A stretch of DNA of 64,000 bases from Salipiger thiooxidans (GTDB lineage: Bacteria; Pseudomonadota; Alphaproteobacteria; Rhodobacterales; Rhodobacteraceae). The notes beneath the pieces are model-generated. The model made no database searches. It saw nothing but the letters and a program-made list of their open reading frames with translations, and was not told the origin of the DNA. Shown piece by piece: positions 42,697 through 51,351 of this stretch. The stretch's first letter is position 1. Each line of letters opens with the position of its first letter. A program made the translations under genes and the position numbers. The stretch is from NCBI RefSeq assembly GCF_900102075.1, contig NZ_FNAV01000004.1, forward strand, positions 1 to 64,000. The letters run 5' to 3'.

Positions 42697-44352
42697 ATGA
42701 TGCTGCGGGCGCTTGAGATACGCGACATGCTGATCATCGACCGGCTGGACCTCAGTTTCCAGCCGGGCCTGAACGTGCTGACCGGCGAGACCGGGGCTGG
42801 CAAGTCGATCCTTCTCGATTCACTGGGCTTCGTGCTGGGCTGGCGCGGCCGCGCCGAACTGGTGCGCAGCGGCGCCGCGCAGGGCGAGGTCACCGCGGTG
42901 TTCGAGCTTTCCGCCGGCCATGCCGCGCGCGCGGTGCTGGAAGAGGCCGGTCTGCCGGTTTCGGACGAGCTGATCCTGCGACGGGTGAACAGCGCTGATG
43001 GCCGCAAGACCGGCTGGGTCAACGACCGTCGCGCCTCGGGCGAGGTGCTGCGGCGGCTCTCGGACACGCTGGTCGAGCTGCACGGCCAGCATGACGACCG
43101 CGGCCTGCTCAACCCCTCGGGCCATCGCCTGATCCTCGACGATTATGCGGGGCTCGATGCCCTTCTGGCCGACACCCGCGCGGCCTGGGCCGGGCGCCGC
43201 GAGGCCCGCAAGCGGCTCGCCGCCGCCGAGGCGGCGCTGGCCGAGGTAAAGGCCGAGGAGGATTTCCTCCGTCACGCGGTGGAGGAGCTGGACAAGCTCG
43301 CGCCCGAGCCCGGCGAGGAGTCCGATCTCGACACCCGGCGCCGCATGATGCAGGCGGCCGAGCGCATTCGTGAGGACATCGCGCGCGCCTCGGACGCGCT
43401 TGGCTATGACGGTGCCGAGGGCGCCATGGCCAACGCGCTGCGCTGGCTCGAGGGCGCCTCGGACAAGGCAGAGGGCCGGCTCGAGGGCGCCGTCGCGGCG
43501 CTGACCCGCGCCATGGCCGAGCTCGACGAGGCCGGGCGCGAGGTGGCCGAGTGCCTCGACGCGCTGGAGTTCAACCCGCACGAGCTGGAAGAGACCGAGG
43601 AGCGGCTCTTCGCCATCCGTGGGCTTGCGCGGAAGCACTCCGTGGCGCCGGACGAGCTGGCGGAGCTGGCCCAGACGCTTTCGGGCCGGCTGGCGGCGCT
43701 TGATCGTGGTGCCGAGGACATCGCCGAGCTTTCCCGCGCGGTGAAGGCGGCGGATGCGGCCTATGACGCGGCCGCAGCCGCGGCGAGTGCCGCCCGCAAG
43801 GCCGCGGCCGAGCGTCTGGACGCGGCGATGGCCGCGGAACTGGCGCCGCTCAAGATGGAGCGCGCGGTGTTCCGCACCGAGGTGAACGAGGGCGAGCCGG
43901 GCCCCGAGGGCCGCGACGCCGTGGCCTTCACCGTCGCCACCAACCCCGGCGCGCCCTCGGGGCCGCTGAACCGCATCGCCTCGGGTGGCGAGCTGTCGCG
44001 CTTCCTGCTGGCGCTGAAGGTCTGCCTCTCCGAAGAGCGCAACCGCGCGGTGACGATGATCTTCGACGAGATCGACCGTGGGGTGGGCGGCGCCACCGCC
44101 GATGCGGTCGGGCGCCGGCTCAAGGCGCTGGCCTCGGGCGGGCAGGTGCTCGTCGTGACCCACTCGCCGCAGGTCGCCGCGCTCGGTGCGCATCACTGGC
44201 GGGTGTCGAAGCGGGTCGAGAACGACGCGACGCTGTCGACCGTTACGCCGCTCGACCCCGGGGCCCGCGAAGAGGAACTGGCGCGGATGCTGTCCGGGGA
44301 CACCGTGACCCCCGAAGCCAAGGCCGCCGCAAGGGCGCTGTTGGCGGGGTGA
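42697..44352 (+). CDS. recN: DNA repair ATPase RecN
   Basis: 551 aa, SMC-like. N-terminal MLRALEIRDMLIIDRLDLSF and Walker A NVLTGETGAGKSILLDSLGF; DTLVELHGQHDDRGLLNPSG is diagnostic for RecN. Two long helical arms follow. C-terminal RIASGGELSRFLLALKVCLS signature and Walker B VTMIFDEIDRGVGGATADAV, then VLVVTHSPQVAALGAHHWRV. Acts in double-strand break repair. No SOS box is obvious in the 30-base gap to bamD. Confidence 0.95.
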   Translation: MMLRALEIRDMLIIDRLDLSFQPGLNVLTGETGAGKSILLDSLGFVLGWRGRAELVRSGAAQGEVTAVFELSAGHAARAVLEEAGLPVSDELILRRVNSADGRKTGWVNDRRASGEVLRRLSDTLVELHGQHDDRGLLNPSGHRLILDDYAGLDALLADTRAAWAGRREARKRLAAAEAALAEVKAEEDFLRHAVEELDKLAPEPGEESDLDTRRRMMQAAERIREDIARASDALGYDGAEGAMANALRWLEGASDKAEGRLEGAVAALTRAMAELDEAGREVAECLDALEFNPHELEETEERLFAIRGLARKHSVAPDELAELAQTLSGRLAALDRGAEDIAELSRAVKAADAAYDAAAAAASAARKAAAERLDAAMAAELAPLKMERAVFRTEVNEGEPGPEGRDAVAFTVATNPGAPSGPLNRIASGGELSRFLLALKVCLSEERNRAVTMIFDEIDRGVGGATADAVGRRLKALASGGQVLVVTHSPQVAALGAHHWRVSKRVENDATLSTVTPLDPGAREEELARMLSGDTVTPEAKAAARALLAG

Positions 44353-45195
44353 TCTTTTCACGGGTGTGAGCGGGGTCTTGGGGTGCGCCTGGGTGCGGAC
44401 CTCTGGCCTCCGGCCTCGTTACGGGCCTGTGGGGCCATCGCGCTGTCTGTCGCCATCTCCTGGAAGCATTTCGAGACACGGACTCCAGTCTTGCCAAGCC
44501 GGCACTCGCCCATCTCCATACGGGTGACATTGCCATACGGGTGAAGGGTCTCCCACGGTGAGGCCCTCCCTGGGACCACCGCCGCAACGATCTCTCCCGA
44601 CGCCCGCACGCTGCCCCGCGCAGAATCAAGGCCGAAGGCCGCCGCCCATCGCCGGCCCGCCCCCCGGGCTGGCGATGTGTTGACGTCCGCGCGAACTGTC
44701 GAGGTCCTTCGGATGTGGCCGGGATAAATCGAGAGGTTCGGAGGTCGCATCGCCATCCCGCGGGCCGGCGATGGCGGTGGGGCAGGGGCGCAGGTTTGGT
44801 GCCAGCGGGGAGGTGGTTTGCGGGGTGGCTTTGCGACCGGTTACGCGATGCGCGGCCCCGCGACCGCGGCCTCTATGGGACGCTGGAAGACGGTGCTGGA
44901 CAGCCGTGTTCGTCGACCAGGCCGCCTCTCGACGCGACCAGCCTCCACCACCCCGACAGGAGGCCACGAGTTTCGGCGTCGTTGCGCGTCAGAGGCAGAG
45001 CGCAGCACGCTTTCCGGAAGTCTGTGATTGGCAGGCTGCTGATAAGCGTCATCGAACGCCAGATTTCGCTGAGCTGATCGTGCTCTGGCGCGAGCGGAAC
45101 CGTTCGGCTCCACGAGATTGCGCCTGAGTGGGGGACCTGTGGATCTCGCCATTCGGAGCCGGAGTTTTCCAGCGGCCTGTCAGGACGCGCCCACA
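44353..45195. other. Long intergenic region between recN and dnaE2 (tail to tail)
   Basis: 843 bases without a gene that I can support. CCATACGGGTGA is directly repeated at 44516 and 44533 (17-bp period). A ~130-bp repeat copy lies at 44640-44776. The remainder (44780-45190) has several open frames on both strands without recognisable motif or ribosome-binding site; composition there differs slightly from neighbours, so a decayed gene is possible. Confidence 0.45.
44640..44776 (+). repeat. ~130-bp intergenic repeat, copy A
   Basis: Begins CGCCGCCCATCGCCGGCCCG and GGGCTGGCGATG, has the middle TCCTTCGGATGTGGCCGGGA then TAAATCGAGAGG, and ends GTCGCATCGCC with CCGCGGGCCGGCGATGGCGG. The ends are inverted relative to each other (CATCGCC/GGCGATG). 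Copy B at 55008-55143 follows the same order and strand. Confidence 0.8.
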
Positions 45196-48100
45196 TCAGT
45201 GGAAATCCCGGCTCGGGAACAGCCGCTTGGCCTGCTCGCGCGGGTGCCGGGCGCTGGGGGCGGGGCGTTGCGGGCGGGGGGCCTCGTCGGCGGCGGGGTT
45301 GGTGATGCCGATGGCGTCGTCCAGCGGGTGACCGAGCTCGCCCAGCCGCGAGGACAGGTCCTCGATCCGCTGCGCGATCAGGTGCACCACGATGCCCTCG
45401 CGCTGCAGGTAGCCGCTCACCCGCAGCAGCCGCCCGCCCAGCACCTGTCGGCGGAAGCGCTCGTAGACCTTGGGCCAGACCACCACGTTCGACACGCCGG
45501 TCTCGTCCTCGAGCGTCATGAAGATCACCCCCGAGGCCGTGCCCGGCCGCTGCCGGGTGATCACCAGCCCGCAGACCGCGACATGCCCCAGGGGTGCGGT
45601 CACCAGCTCGGAATGCGGCACGATGCCGTCGATGTCCGGGCGCAGCAGCTCCATCGGATGCGCCCGCAGCGACAGGCGCATGGCGACGTAATCCTCGACC
45701 ACCTCCTCGCCCAGGTGCATCGGCGGCAGCACCACGTCGGGCTCGCGCAGCCCCTCGCCGTCGAGCGGATCGGCGAAGAGCGGCAGCGGTGCCGGCGCCC
45801 GGATCGCCTTGACCTGCCAGAGCGCGTCGCGCCGGGTCAGCCCCATGCCGGCGAAGGCATCGGCCTCGGCCAGCCGTTCGAGCACCGAGGGCAGCAGCCC
45901 GGCCCGCAGCCACAGGCTCTCGGGGTCGGGGTAGCCGTTGCCGCGCGCCGCCGCGATCCAGCCCGCGTCCTCCTCGCGGAAGCCCTTGATCTGGCGGAAC
46001 CCCAGCCGCAGCGCCAGCCGCCCGTCGGCGCGTCGCTCGAGCACGTTGTCCCACTGGCTGTGGTTGACGCAGATCGGCCGCACCTCGATGCCGTGCTCAC
46101 GCATGTCCCGCACGATCTGCGCCGGCGCGTAGAACCCCATGGGCTGCGAGTTCAGCAGCGCGCAGCCGAAGATCGCCGGGTGGTGGCACTTCAGCCAGGA
46201 CGAGACATAGGTCAGCATGGCGAAGGCGGCGGCGTGGCTCTCGGGGAAGCCGTAATCGGCGAAACCCTCGATCTGGGTGAAGCAGCGCTGCGCGGCGTCC
46301 AGATCGTAGCCGTTGCGCAGCATGCCGCGGATGAAGCGGTCGCGGTGCTCGCCGATGGTGCCCATGCGGCGGAAGGAGGCAAGCGAGCGGCGCAGCCGGT
46401 CGGCCTCTTCCGCGGTGTAGCCGGCGCCGACCACGGCGATCTGCATCGCCTGCTCCTGGAACAGCGGCACGCCGAGCGTCTTGGCGGTGACCTCGTGCAG
46501 GGCGGGGCCGAAGGGCTCGGGCTTCTCCTGCTGCTGGCGGCGGCGGATGTAGGGCTGCACCATGCCGCCCTGGATCGGGCCGGGGCGCACGATGGCGACC
46601 TCGATCACCAGGTCGTAGAAGGTCTTGGGCTGCATCCGAGGCAGGAAGTTCATCTGCGCCCGGCTCTCGACCTGGAACACCCCGACCGCGTCCGCCCGCT
46701 GCAGCATCCGGTAGGTGGCGCGATCCTCCTGCGGCACGCTGTCGAGCGTGTGGCTGATGCCTTCGTGGCTTTCCAGGAGGGCGAAGGACTTGCGGATGCA
46801 GGTCAGCATCCCGAGGCTGAGCACGTCGACCTTGAGGATGCCGAGCGCGTCGATGTCGTCCTTGTCCCACTCGATGACCGTGCGTCCCTCCATCGCGGCG
46901 TTTTCGATCGGGCAGAGTTCGTCCAGCCTGCCCGCGGTGATGATGAAGCCGCCCACGTGCTGGCTGAGGTGGCGGGGAAAGCCGATGATCTCGCCGATCA
47001 GCCCGATGGTCTGGGCGAGCCGCCGGTCCTGCGGGTCGAGCCCCAGTTCGCGGATTCGCTCGGGGTCGGCACCGCCATGGGCCTGCCCCCAGATCTGGCC
47101 CGAGAGCGCGGCGGTCACGTCCTGGCTCAGCCCCATGACCTTGCCCACCTCGCGGATCGCGGCGCGGGTGCGGAAATGAATCACCGTGGCGCAGAGCCCG
47201 GCGCGGTGGCGGCCGTATTTCTCGTAGATCCACTGGATCACCTCCTCGCGCCGCTCGTGCTCGAAATCCACGTCGATGTCGGGCGGCTCGCCGCGGTAGC
47301 GCGAGATGAAGCGCTCGAAGACCATGCCGATGAGATCGGGAGAGACGTCGGTGATGCCGAGCAGGTAGCACAGCACCGAGTTCGCCGCCGAGCCGCGGCC
47401 CTGGCAGAGGATGCCACGGCCGCGGGCGAAGGCCACGATGTCGTGCACGGTGAGGAAATAGGCGGCGAAGCCCAGCTCTCCGACCACGCGCAGCTCCTTG
47501 GACATCAGGATCTGCACCTTGTCGGGCACCCCTCCCGGGTAGCGCCGGGCGAGCCCCTCGTGGGCGAGCCGGGTCAGTCGCTGTTGCGGCGCTTCGTGGC
47601 CGTCGTGCTCGTCGGGGTAGTCGTAGCTGAGCTCGGAGAGGTCGAAGGCGCAGCGCGCGGCGATCTCGAGCGTGCGGCGCAGGGCGGCGGGGTGGCGGCG
47701 GTAGAGCCGCGCCATGTCCGGGGCGCCCTTGAGACGGCGCTCGGCATTGGGTTGGGCGCGGGTGCCGATGGCGTCGATGGTGCAGCCCTCGCGCAGGCAG
47801 GTGAGCACGTCCGCAAGCTGGCGCCGCGCGGCGCGGTGCATGAGCACGTCGCCCGCGGCCACCATGGGGGTGTTCATGCGCAGCGCGAGCTTCGCGCAGG
47901 CGTCGAACCAGGCCTGGTCCGAGCCGTCGTAGCGCGGCGTGGCGCCGAGGAAGACGCTGCCGGGAAAGCGCCTTTGCAGCCGCTGCAGCGGGCGGGCGGC
48001 GCGGGCGAGGTCGCGGGTCGGCAGGGCGATGAGCATCATGCCCTTCGCGTGGGTCTCGAGATCGGCGAGGGTGAGCTCGCAGCGGCCCTTCTCGGCGCGG

Positions 48101-48537
48101 CGCTTGCCGAGGGTGAGCAGGCGCGACAGCCGCTCGTAGGCGGCGCGGTCGGTGGGCAGGGCGACCCATTCGACGGGATCGTCCAAGAGCGCCAGCCGGG
48201 CGCCGGTGATGAGCCGGGGCAGGAGTTCCGCGGCCGGGACGGCGAGGTCCTGCGGCTGGCCCACCTCCTGCCGCGAGCAGGGATCGGTCTGGTGACTCGA
48301 CCGCACCCGCAGCGCCTCCTGCGCGTCCTCGCGCAGGGTCTTCAGCGCCGACCACGCGCGCACGACGCCCGCAAGCGTGTTGCGGTCGGTGATGGCGATG
48401 GCCGAGAGGCCGAGCTCGGTGGCGCGCAGGACCAGCTCCTCGGGGTGGGAGGCGCCGGTCAGGAAGGTGAAGTTCGAGGTGACGCAGAGCTCGGCATAGC
48501 CGGTGGGGAGGTCTGGAGGATCTGCGGATCGGGTCAT
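45196..48537 (-). CDS. dnaE2: Error-prone DNA polymerase DnaE2 (ImuC)
   Basis: 1113 aa from ATG 48537 (MTRSADPPDLPTGYAELCVT). N-terminal PHP domain with TDRNTLAGVVRAW, where the usual TDH reads TDR, as common in DnaE2. Catalytic aspartates lie in EPPDIDVDFEHERREEVIQW (about 415-430), with RGRGILCQGRGSAANSVLCY before and LGILKVDVLSLGMLTCIRK after; the C-terminal OB fold (VAVCGLVITRQRPGTASGVI) is present but the tail is short, typical for DnaE2 against replicative DnaE1. It works with ImuA and ImuB in translesion synthesis. Separated from imuB by 317 bases of repeats. Confidence 0.95.
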   Translation of the reverse strand: MTRSADPPDLPTGYAELCVTSNFTFLTGASHPEELVLRATELGLSAIAITDRNTLAGVVRAWSALKTLREDAQEALRVRSSHQTDPCSRQEVGQPQDLAVPAAELLPRLITGARLALLDDPVEWVALPTDRAAYERLSRLLTLGKRRAEKGRCELTLADLETHAKGMMLIALPTRDLARAARPLQRLQRRFPGSVFLGATPRYDGSDQAWFDACAKLALRMNTPMVAAGDVLMHRAARRQLADVLTCLREGCTIDAIGTRAQPNAERRLKGAPDMARLYRRHPAALRRTLEIAARCAFDLSELSYDYPDEHDGHEAPQQRLTRLAHEGLARRYPGGVPDKVQILMSKELRVVGELGFAAYFLTVHDIVAFARGRGILCQGRGSAANSVLCYLLGITDVSPDLIGMVFERFISRYRGEPPDIDVDFEHERREEVIQWIYEKYGRHRAGLCATVIHFRTRAAIREVGKVMGLSQDVTAALSGQIWGQAHGGADPERIRELGLDPQDRRLAQTIGLIGEIIGFPRHLSQHVGGFIITAGRLDELCPIENAAMEGRTVIEWDKDDIDALGILKVDVLSLGMLTCIRKSFALLESHEGISHTLDSVPQEDRATYRMLQRADAVGVFQVESRAQMNFLPRMQPKTFYDLVIEVAIVRPGPIQGGMVQPYIRRRQQQEKPEPFGPALHEVTAKTLGVPLFQEQAMQIAVVGAGYTAEEADRLRRSLASFRRMGTIGEHRDRFIRGMLRNGYDLDAAQRCFTQIEGFADYGFPESHAAAFAMLTYVSSWLKCHHPAIFGCALLNSQPMGFYAPAQIVRDMREHGIEVRPICVNHSQWDNVLERRADGRLALRLGFRQIKGFREEDAGWIAAARGNGYPDPESLWLRAGLLPSVLERLAEADAFAGMGLTRRDALWQVKAIRAPAPLPLFADPLDGEGLREPDVVLPPMHLGEEVVEDYVAMRLSLRAHPMELLRPDIDGIVPHSELVTAPLGHVAVCGLVITRQRPGTASGVIFMTLEDETGVSNVVVWPKVYERFRRQVLGGRLLRVSGYLQREGIVVHLIAQRIEDLSSRLGELGHPLDDAIGITNPAADEAPRPQRPAPSARHPREQAKRLFPSRDFH

Positions 48538-48542
48538 GGTCT

Positions 48543-48784
48543 GGCTGGCGTGGCTGGGGGGCGCTGCCCCCGTCCGCTGATGCGGACTCCCCCGGAGTTT
48601 ATTGGGCAAGATGAAAGGGGGGCGGCGGTGCGGGGTGGTCGGGTGTCGGGGCTTTGTTCGGGTGGCTGGCGTGGCTGGGGGCGCTGCCCCGTCCGCTGGC
48701 GCGGACGCCCCCGGAGTTTATTGGGCAAGATGAAAGGGGTGCGGTGGTGCGGGGGTGGTCGGGTGTGGGGCCTTTGTTGGGTGT
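48543..48784 (+). repeat. Tandem duplication (about 121 bp) carrying two intergenic repeat copies, between imuB and dnaE2
   Basis: GGCTGGCGTGGCTGGGGG occurs at 48543 and 48664. Each unit contains GGGGCGCTGCCCC, GTCCGCTG with GCGGAC, CCCCGGAGTTTATTGGGCAA, GATGAAAGGGG, and then GTGGTCGGGTGT and CTTTGTT. The repeat cores are 48556-48614 and 48677-48734, the same family as 33819 and 38366. No gene lies in 48538-48854. Confidence 0.8.
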
Positions 48785-48854
48785 GGGTGGTGGAGTGGTC
48801 GGGGTGGTTTGGGGATGGGGGTTTCCGGATCGGGTGTAGGAGGAGGGGGCGGGG

Positions 48855-50333
48855 TCAGGGGAATTCGCCCTGCACGAACCAGCCGGGGGCCGCGGGCGTG
48901 TGGAAGAGCCAGAGGCGGCGGCCCTGTCCGGTTTCGATCCGCCAGTAGTCGCGGGTGCCGTGGCGCCAGCTCTCGTCCGGGAGCCACCATTCCGGGGCGA
49001 TGCGTTCGGGGCCGGTGGCGCGGGCGGTGGCGAGCGTCATGGCGCGCCAGCGGAAGCGGGCGGGCGGGTGCGGGCCGCTGGCGGCGATGGGTTCCGGCGG
49101 GAACAGCCGCAGCGGGCGCGGGCGCGGGCTGCTCCAGCCGCTTTCCGGTGTGGAGAAGGCGGCGGCGGCGGCCGAGAAGCCGCGTTCAGGGATGTGGCTG
49201 TCGGCGGGCAGGTAGCGCAGCACGTTCTCGAGCCCGATGCGGGTGCCGATACGCGTCACCAGGTCGTCGAGCGCCGGGCCGCCGGCGTTCACCGGCCCGC
49301 CGAGTTGCTGTGCGGGAAGGGGCTCGGTCCGGGCCGCCTCGAGCCGCAGCTGATCGATGCCGAAGCCCGCGTCCACCGCCTCGATGCCGCGGGTGAAGAG
49401 CGGCAGGATGCGGGCCGGGTCGCGCATCGGGCTCGCCAGCCGCAGCTCGACCTGCCGGCTGTCGCCGTCGACCCGGCGCAGGGTCAGCAGCAGGATGCGG
49501 GCGCCGGCCTCGTCCTCCTGCAGGCGGGCGCAGAGCCGGTCGAGCAGCCGCTCCGTGCCGGCCATCACGTCGCGCGCGAGGCCGATCGGTTCGGGCAGGC
49601 TCAGGCGGATGCCGTAATGCGGCGGGTCGGGTTGTGGCGTGACCGGGTCGGGCATCTGCCCCAGCGCCTGGTCGAGACGGGCCAGCGGTCTGCGCCCGAA
49701 GCGGCGCGCGAGCGGCGCACGCGGGGCGGCGGCAAGGTCGGCCACGAGGCGTAGCCCGAGCCTTTGCAGCGCGGTGACCGTGTCGGGGGGCAGGCGCAGG
49801 GCGGTGACGGGCAGCGGACCCAGGGCCGTGAGCGTGTCGCCGGGGGCGGCGATACCCTCGCCGTGATGCGCCAGCGCCCAGGCCGCGCCGCGGGTGTCGG
49901 CGAGCCCGGCCCGCAGCGCCAGCCCGGACCGGGCGGCGCGGGTGCGCATGTCGTCGAGCATCGCCGTCTCGCCGCCGTGCAGGTGGGTGGCGCCGGTGAC
50001 GTCGAGCACCAGCCCATCCCCGCCGTCGCGCCCCACCCAGGGGCAGTAGCGCGTGGCCCAGCGGCGCAGGGTCTCGAGAAAGCGTGCCTCGGCGGGTGGA
50101 TCTGAGGGGGCGGTGACGAGGTCGGGGCAATAGACTCGCGCATCCGCCAGCGCCATGCCGCGGTGCAGGCCGAGCGTCTCGGCGGCGGCGTTCAGGCAGA
50201 CCAGCCGGTCGGCGCTGGCCTGCTTCTGCACCAGCGCGAAGGGCAGCGCGAACGGCCCCTCAACCGCGCGCCTGCGCAGTGCCCGGTCGCTCGCCAACCG
50301 GGGAAACCACATGCAGACGATGCGCCGTCTCAT
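48855..50333 (-). CDS. imuB: Y-family polymerase-like mutasome protein ImuB
   Basis: 492 aa. RRRIVCMWFPRLASDRALRR, LVCLNAAAETLGLHRGMALA, DARVYCPDLVTAPSDPP, WVGRDGGDGLVLDVTGATHL and LGLALRAGLADTRGAAWALA-type motif (GLALRAGLADTRGAAWALAH) match ImuB, a Y-family fold that lacks the catalytic acids and acts as adaptor between DnaE2, ImuA and the beta clamp. I chose ATG 50333; ATG 50345, ATG 50354 and TTG 50357 are alternatives. It overlaps the imuA 3' end by about 70 bases. Confidence 0.9.
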   Translation of the reverse strand: MRRRIVCMWFPRLASDRALRRRAVEGPFALPFALVQKQASADRLVCLNAAAETLGLHRGMALADARVYCPDLVTAPSDPPAEARFLETLRRWATRYCPWVGRDGGDGLVLDVTGATHLHGGETAMLDDMRTRAARSGLALRAGLADTRGAAWALAHHGEGIAAPGDTLTALGPLPVTALRLPPDTVTALQRLGLRLVADLAAAPRAPLARRFGRRPLARLDQALGQMPDPVTPQPDPPHYGIRLSLPEPIGLARDVMAGTERLLDRLCARLQEDEAGARILLLTLRRVDGDSRQVELRLASPMRDPARILPLFTRGIEAVDAGFGIDQLRLEAARTEPLPAQQLGGPVNAGGPALDDLVTRIGTRIGLENVLRYLPADSHIPERGFSAAAAAFSTPESGWSSPRPRPLRLFPPEPIAASGPHPPARFRWRAMTLATARATGPERIAPEWWLPDESWRHGTRDYWRIETGQGRRLWLFHTPAAPGWFVQGEFP

Positions 50334-50844
50334 CCCATCGAACATCCCAGGCATCAAGTGTTCCCGTTTTGTTCTTTATAAGCTCCCAACGCAGCGCTGT
50401 CGAGTCCGGGCCGTCGGGGGCGAGCCGGGGGCTTGCGTGCCAGCGGGTCTCGGCGGCGTTGCTGCCCATGCTCTCGGGGATCAGGCAGAGCCCGGTGCTG
50501 CCGCCGGTGCCGGCGGCGAGCTGCAGCCTGCGGCCCTGGCGCAGGTCGAGCGGGCGGGTGATCTCGGTCACCACCAGCGGCACCGAGCCGTCGCGCAGCG
50601 CTTCCTCGGTGACCGCCAGCGCATCGGTCTGCGACGGCGCCTGAGCGATCAGCAGCCGCGCCGGGTCGAAGAAGGCCGAGAGCCCCACCGGGTTCAGGAC
50701 CTCGGTCACCCAGTCCTGCCGCACCCAGAGCACCGGCCCCGCGCCGCAAGCGGCGAGGATGGCGGCGAAGCTGGTGGCGCCGGGACCGCAGACCTCGTGG
50801 ACGCGGCCGGGGCGCAGGGGGAAGCTGTGGAGATTCGGCTGCAT
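50260..50844 (-). CDS. imuA: Mutasome protein ImuA (SulA/RecA-like)
   Basis: 194 aa. RPGRVHEVCGPGATSFAAIL, VLWVRQDWVTEVLNPVGLSA, DALAVTEEALRDGSVPLVVT and RRLQLAAGTGGSTGLCLIPE, with C-terminal WDVRWDETAHRLHVVSP, follow the RecA-like ImuA layout. No clear Shine-Dalgarno precedes ATG 50844; a GGACA-N7-TGTCC palindrome (50848-50864) overlaps that place. First gene of the imuA-imuB-dnaE2 order, normally SOS-induced. Confidence 0.85.
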   Translation of the reverse strand: MQPNLHSFPLRPGRVHEVCGPGATSFAAILAACGAGPVLWVRQDWVTEVLNPVGLSAFFDPARLLIAQAPSQTDALAVTEEALRDGSVPLVVTEITRPLDLRQGRRLQLAAGTGGSTGLCLIPESMGSNAAETRWHASPRLAPDGPDSTALRWELIKNKTGTLDAWDVRWDETAHRLHVVSPVGERPGTAQARG

Positions 50845-50847
50845 GAC

Positions 50848-50864
50848 GGACAGGATACATGTCC
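50848..50864. promoter_or_regulatory. Palindrome GGACA-N7-TGTCC at the imuA start
   Basis: An inverted repeat with 5-bp half-sites and a 7-bp spacer directly before the ATG. It could be the operator of the cassette. It is not the direct-repeat GTTC-N7-GTTC LexA box known from alphaproteobacteria, so the regulator is unclear. Confidence 0.3.
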
Positions 50865-50884
50865 GGGGCGGGGGGAGGGAAGCG

Positions 50885-51240
50885 TGCGCGGCGCGCGGAC
50901 CGACAGGAGGCGTTTTGGCGCGCCGGCGGAGGATTGTCGGAAAGGGGGGGCGGGGACGGACGGTCGGAAGGCCTGCCGTCGTTCGGCGTGCGGACCGTCG
51001 GAGGGGGCCTTGGAGCGCCGGGGGGACCGCCGGACGGGGCCCGGCGTCCCGAGTGCGGACGGCCGGCAGAGATCCCGCAGCCCAGGAGTGCGGGTCGCCG
51101 GAAGAGGTCCTGAAGCCTCGGTGAGGGGGGCTGCCCGGAGCGCCCGGAGAGAGGCCCTGCCGTGGCGGTCGCGGACCGGTGGAGACGCCGCGAGAGGCCC
51201 TGCGACCCGGAGTCGCGGGTGGGAGAGGGGCGGGGGCGCG
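50885..51240 (-). repeat. GC-rich degenerate tandem repeat upstream of imuA
   Basis: About nine imperfect units of 32-43 bases built around CGCCGGA, GAGGCCCTG and CGGAGTGCGGAC (for example GTGCGGACCGTCGGAGGGGG, GTGCGGACGGCCGGCAGAGA, GTGCGGGTCGCCGGAAGAGG, GGTCGCGGACCGGTGGAGAC). It is non-coding as far as I can see: both strands stay open only because of GC content. Confidence 0.55.
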
Positions 51241-51289
51241 GAGAGCGCTCAAACCAAGGGAGATGCCGTCACGTCACCCTGTTTCAGAT

Positions 51290-51301
51290 CGTTACGTAAC
51301 G
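51290..51301. promoter_or_regulatory. Perfect 12-bp palindrome CGTTACGTAACG
   Basis: Lies in the AT-richer part downstream of the minus-strand RNA candidate. Possible protein-binding site; no regulator assigned. Confidence 0.25.
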
Positions 51302-51351
51302 TGGAAAGAGCTTACATAAGGGCTGGTTCAAAGTGGATAATTGGTATACAC

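Noticed and set aside
44358-44756. Minus-strand frame containing ECRLGKTGVRVSK, like an aldo-keto reductase start
   Set aside because: Only a few residues resemble the family; the frame includes the repeat element and continues without further motifs.
45118-48948. 1276-codon plus-strand open frame opposite dnaE2
   Set aside because: Exactly antisense to the well-conserved dnaE2; composition is shadow-like.
50360-50374. GTTC-N7-GTTC (alphaproteobacterial LexA-box pattern) just before imuB
   Set aside because: It lies inside the imuA coding sequence where codons for IKNKTGT explain it, and imuA-imuB are overlapping genes of one operon; kept only as a possibility.
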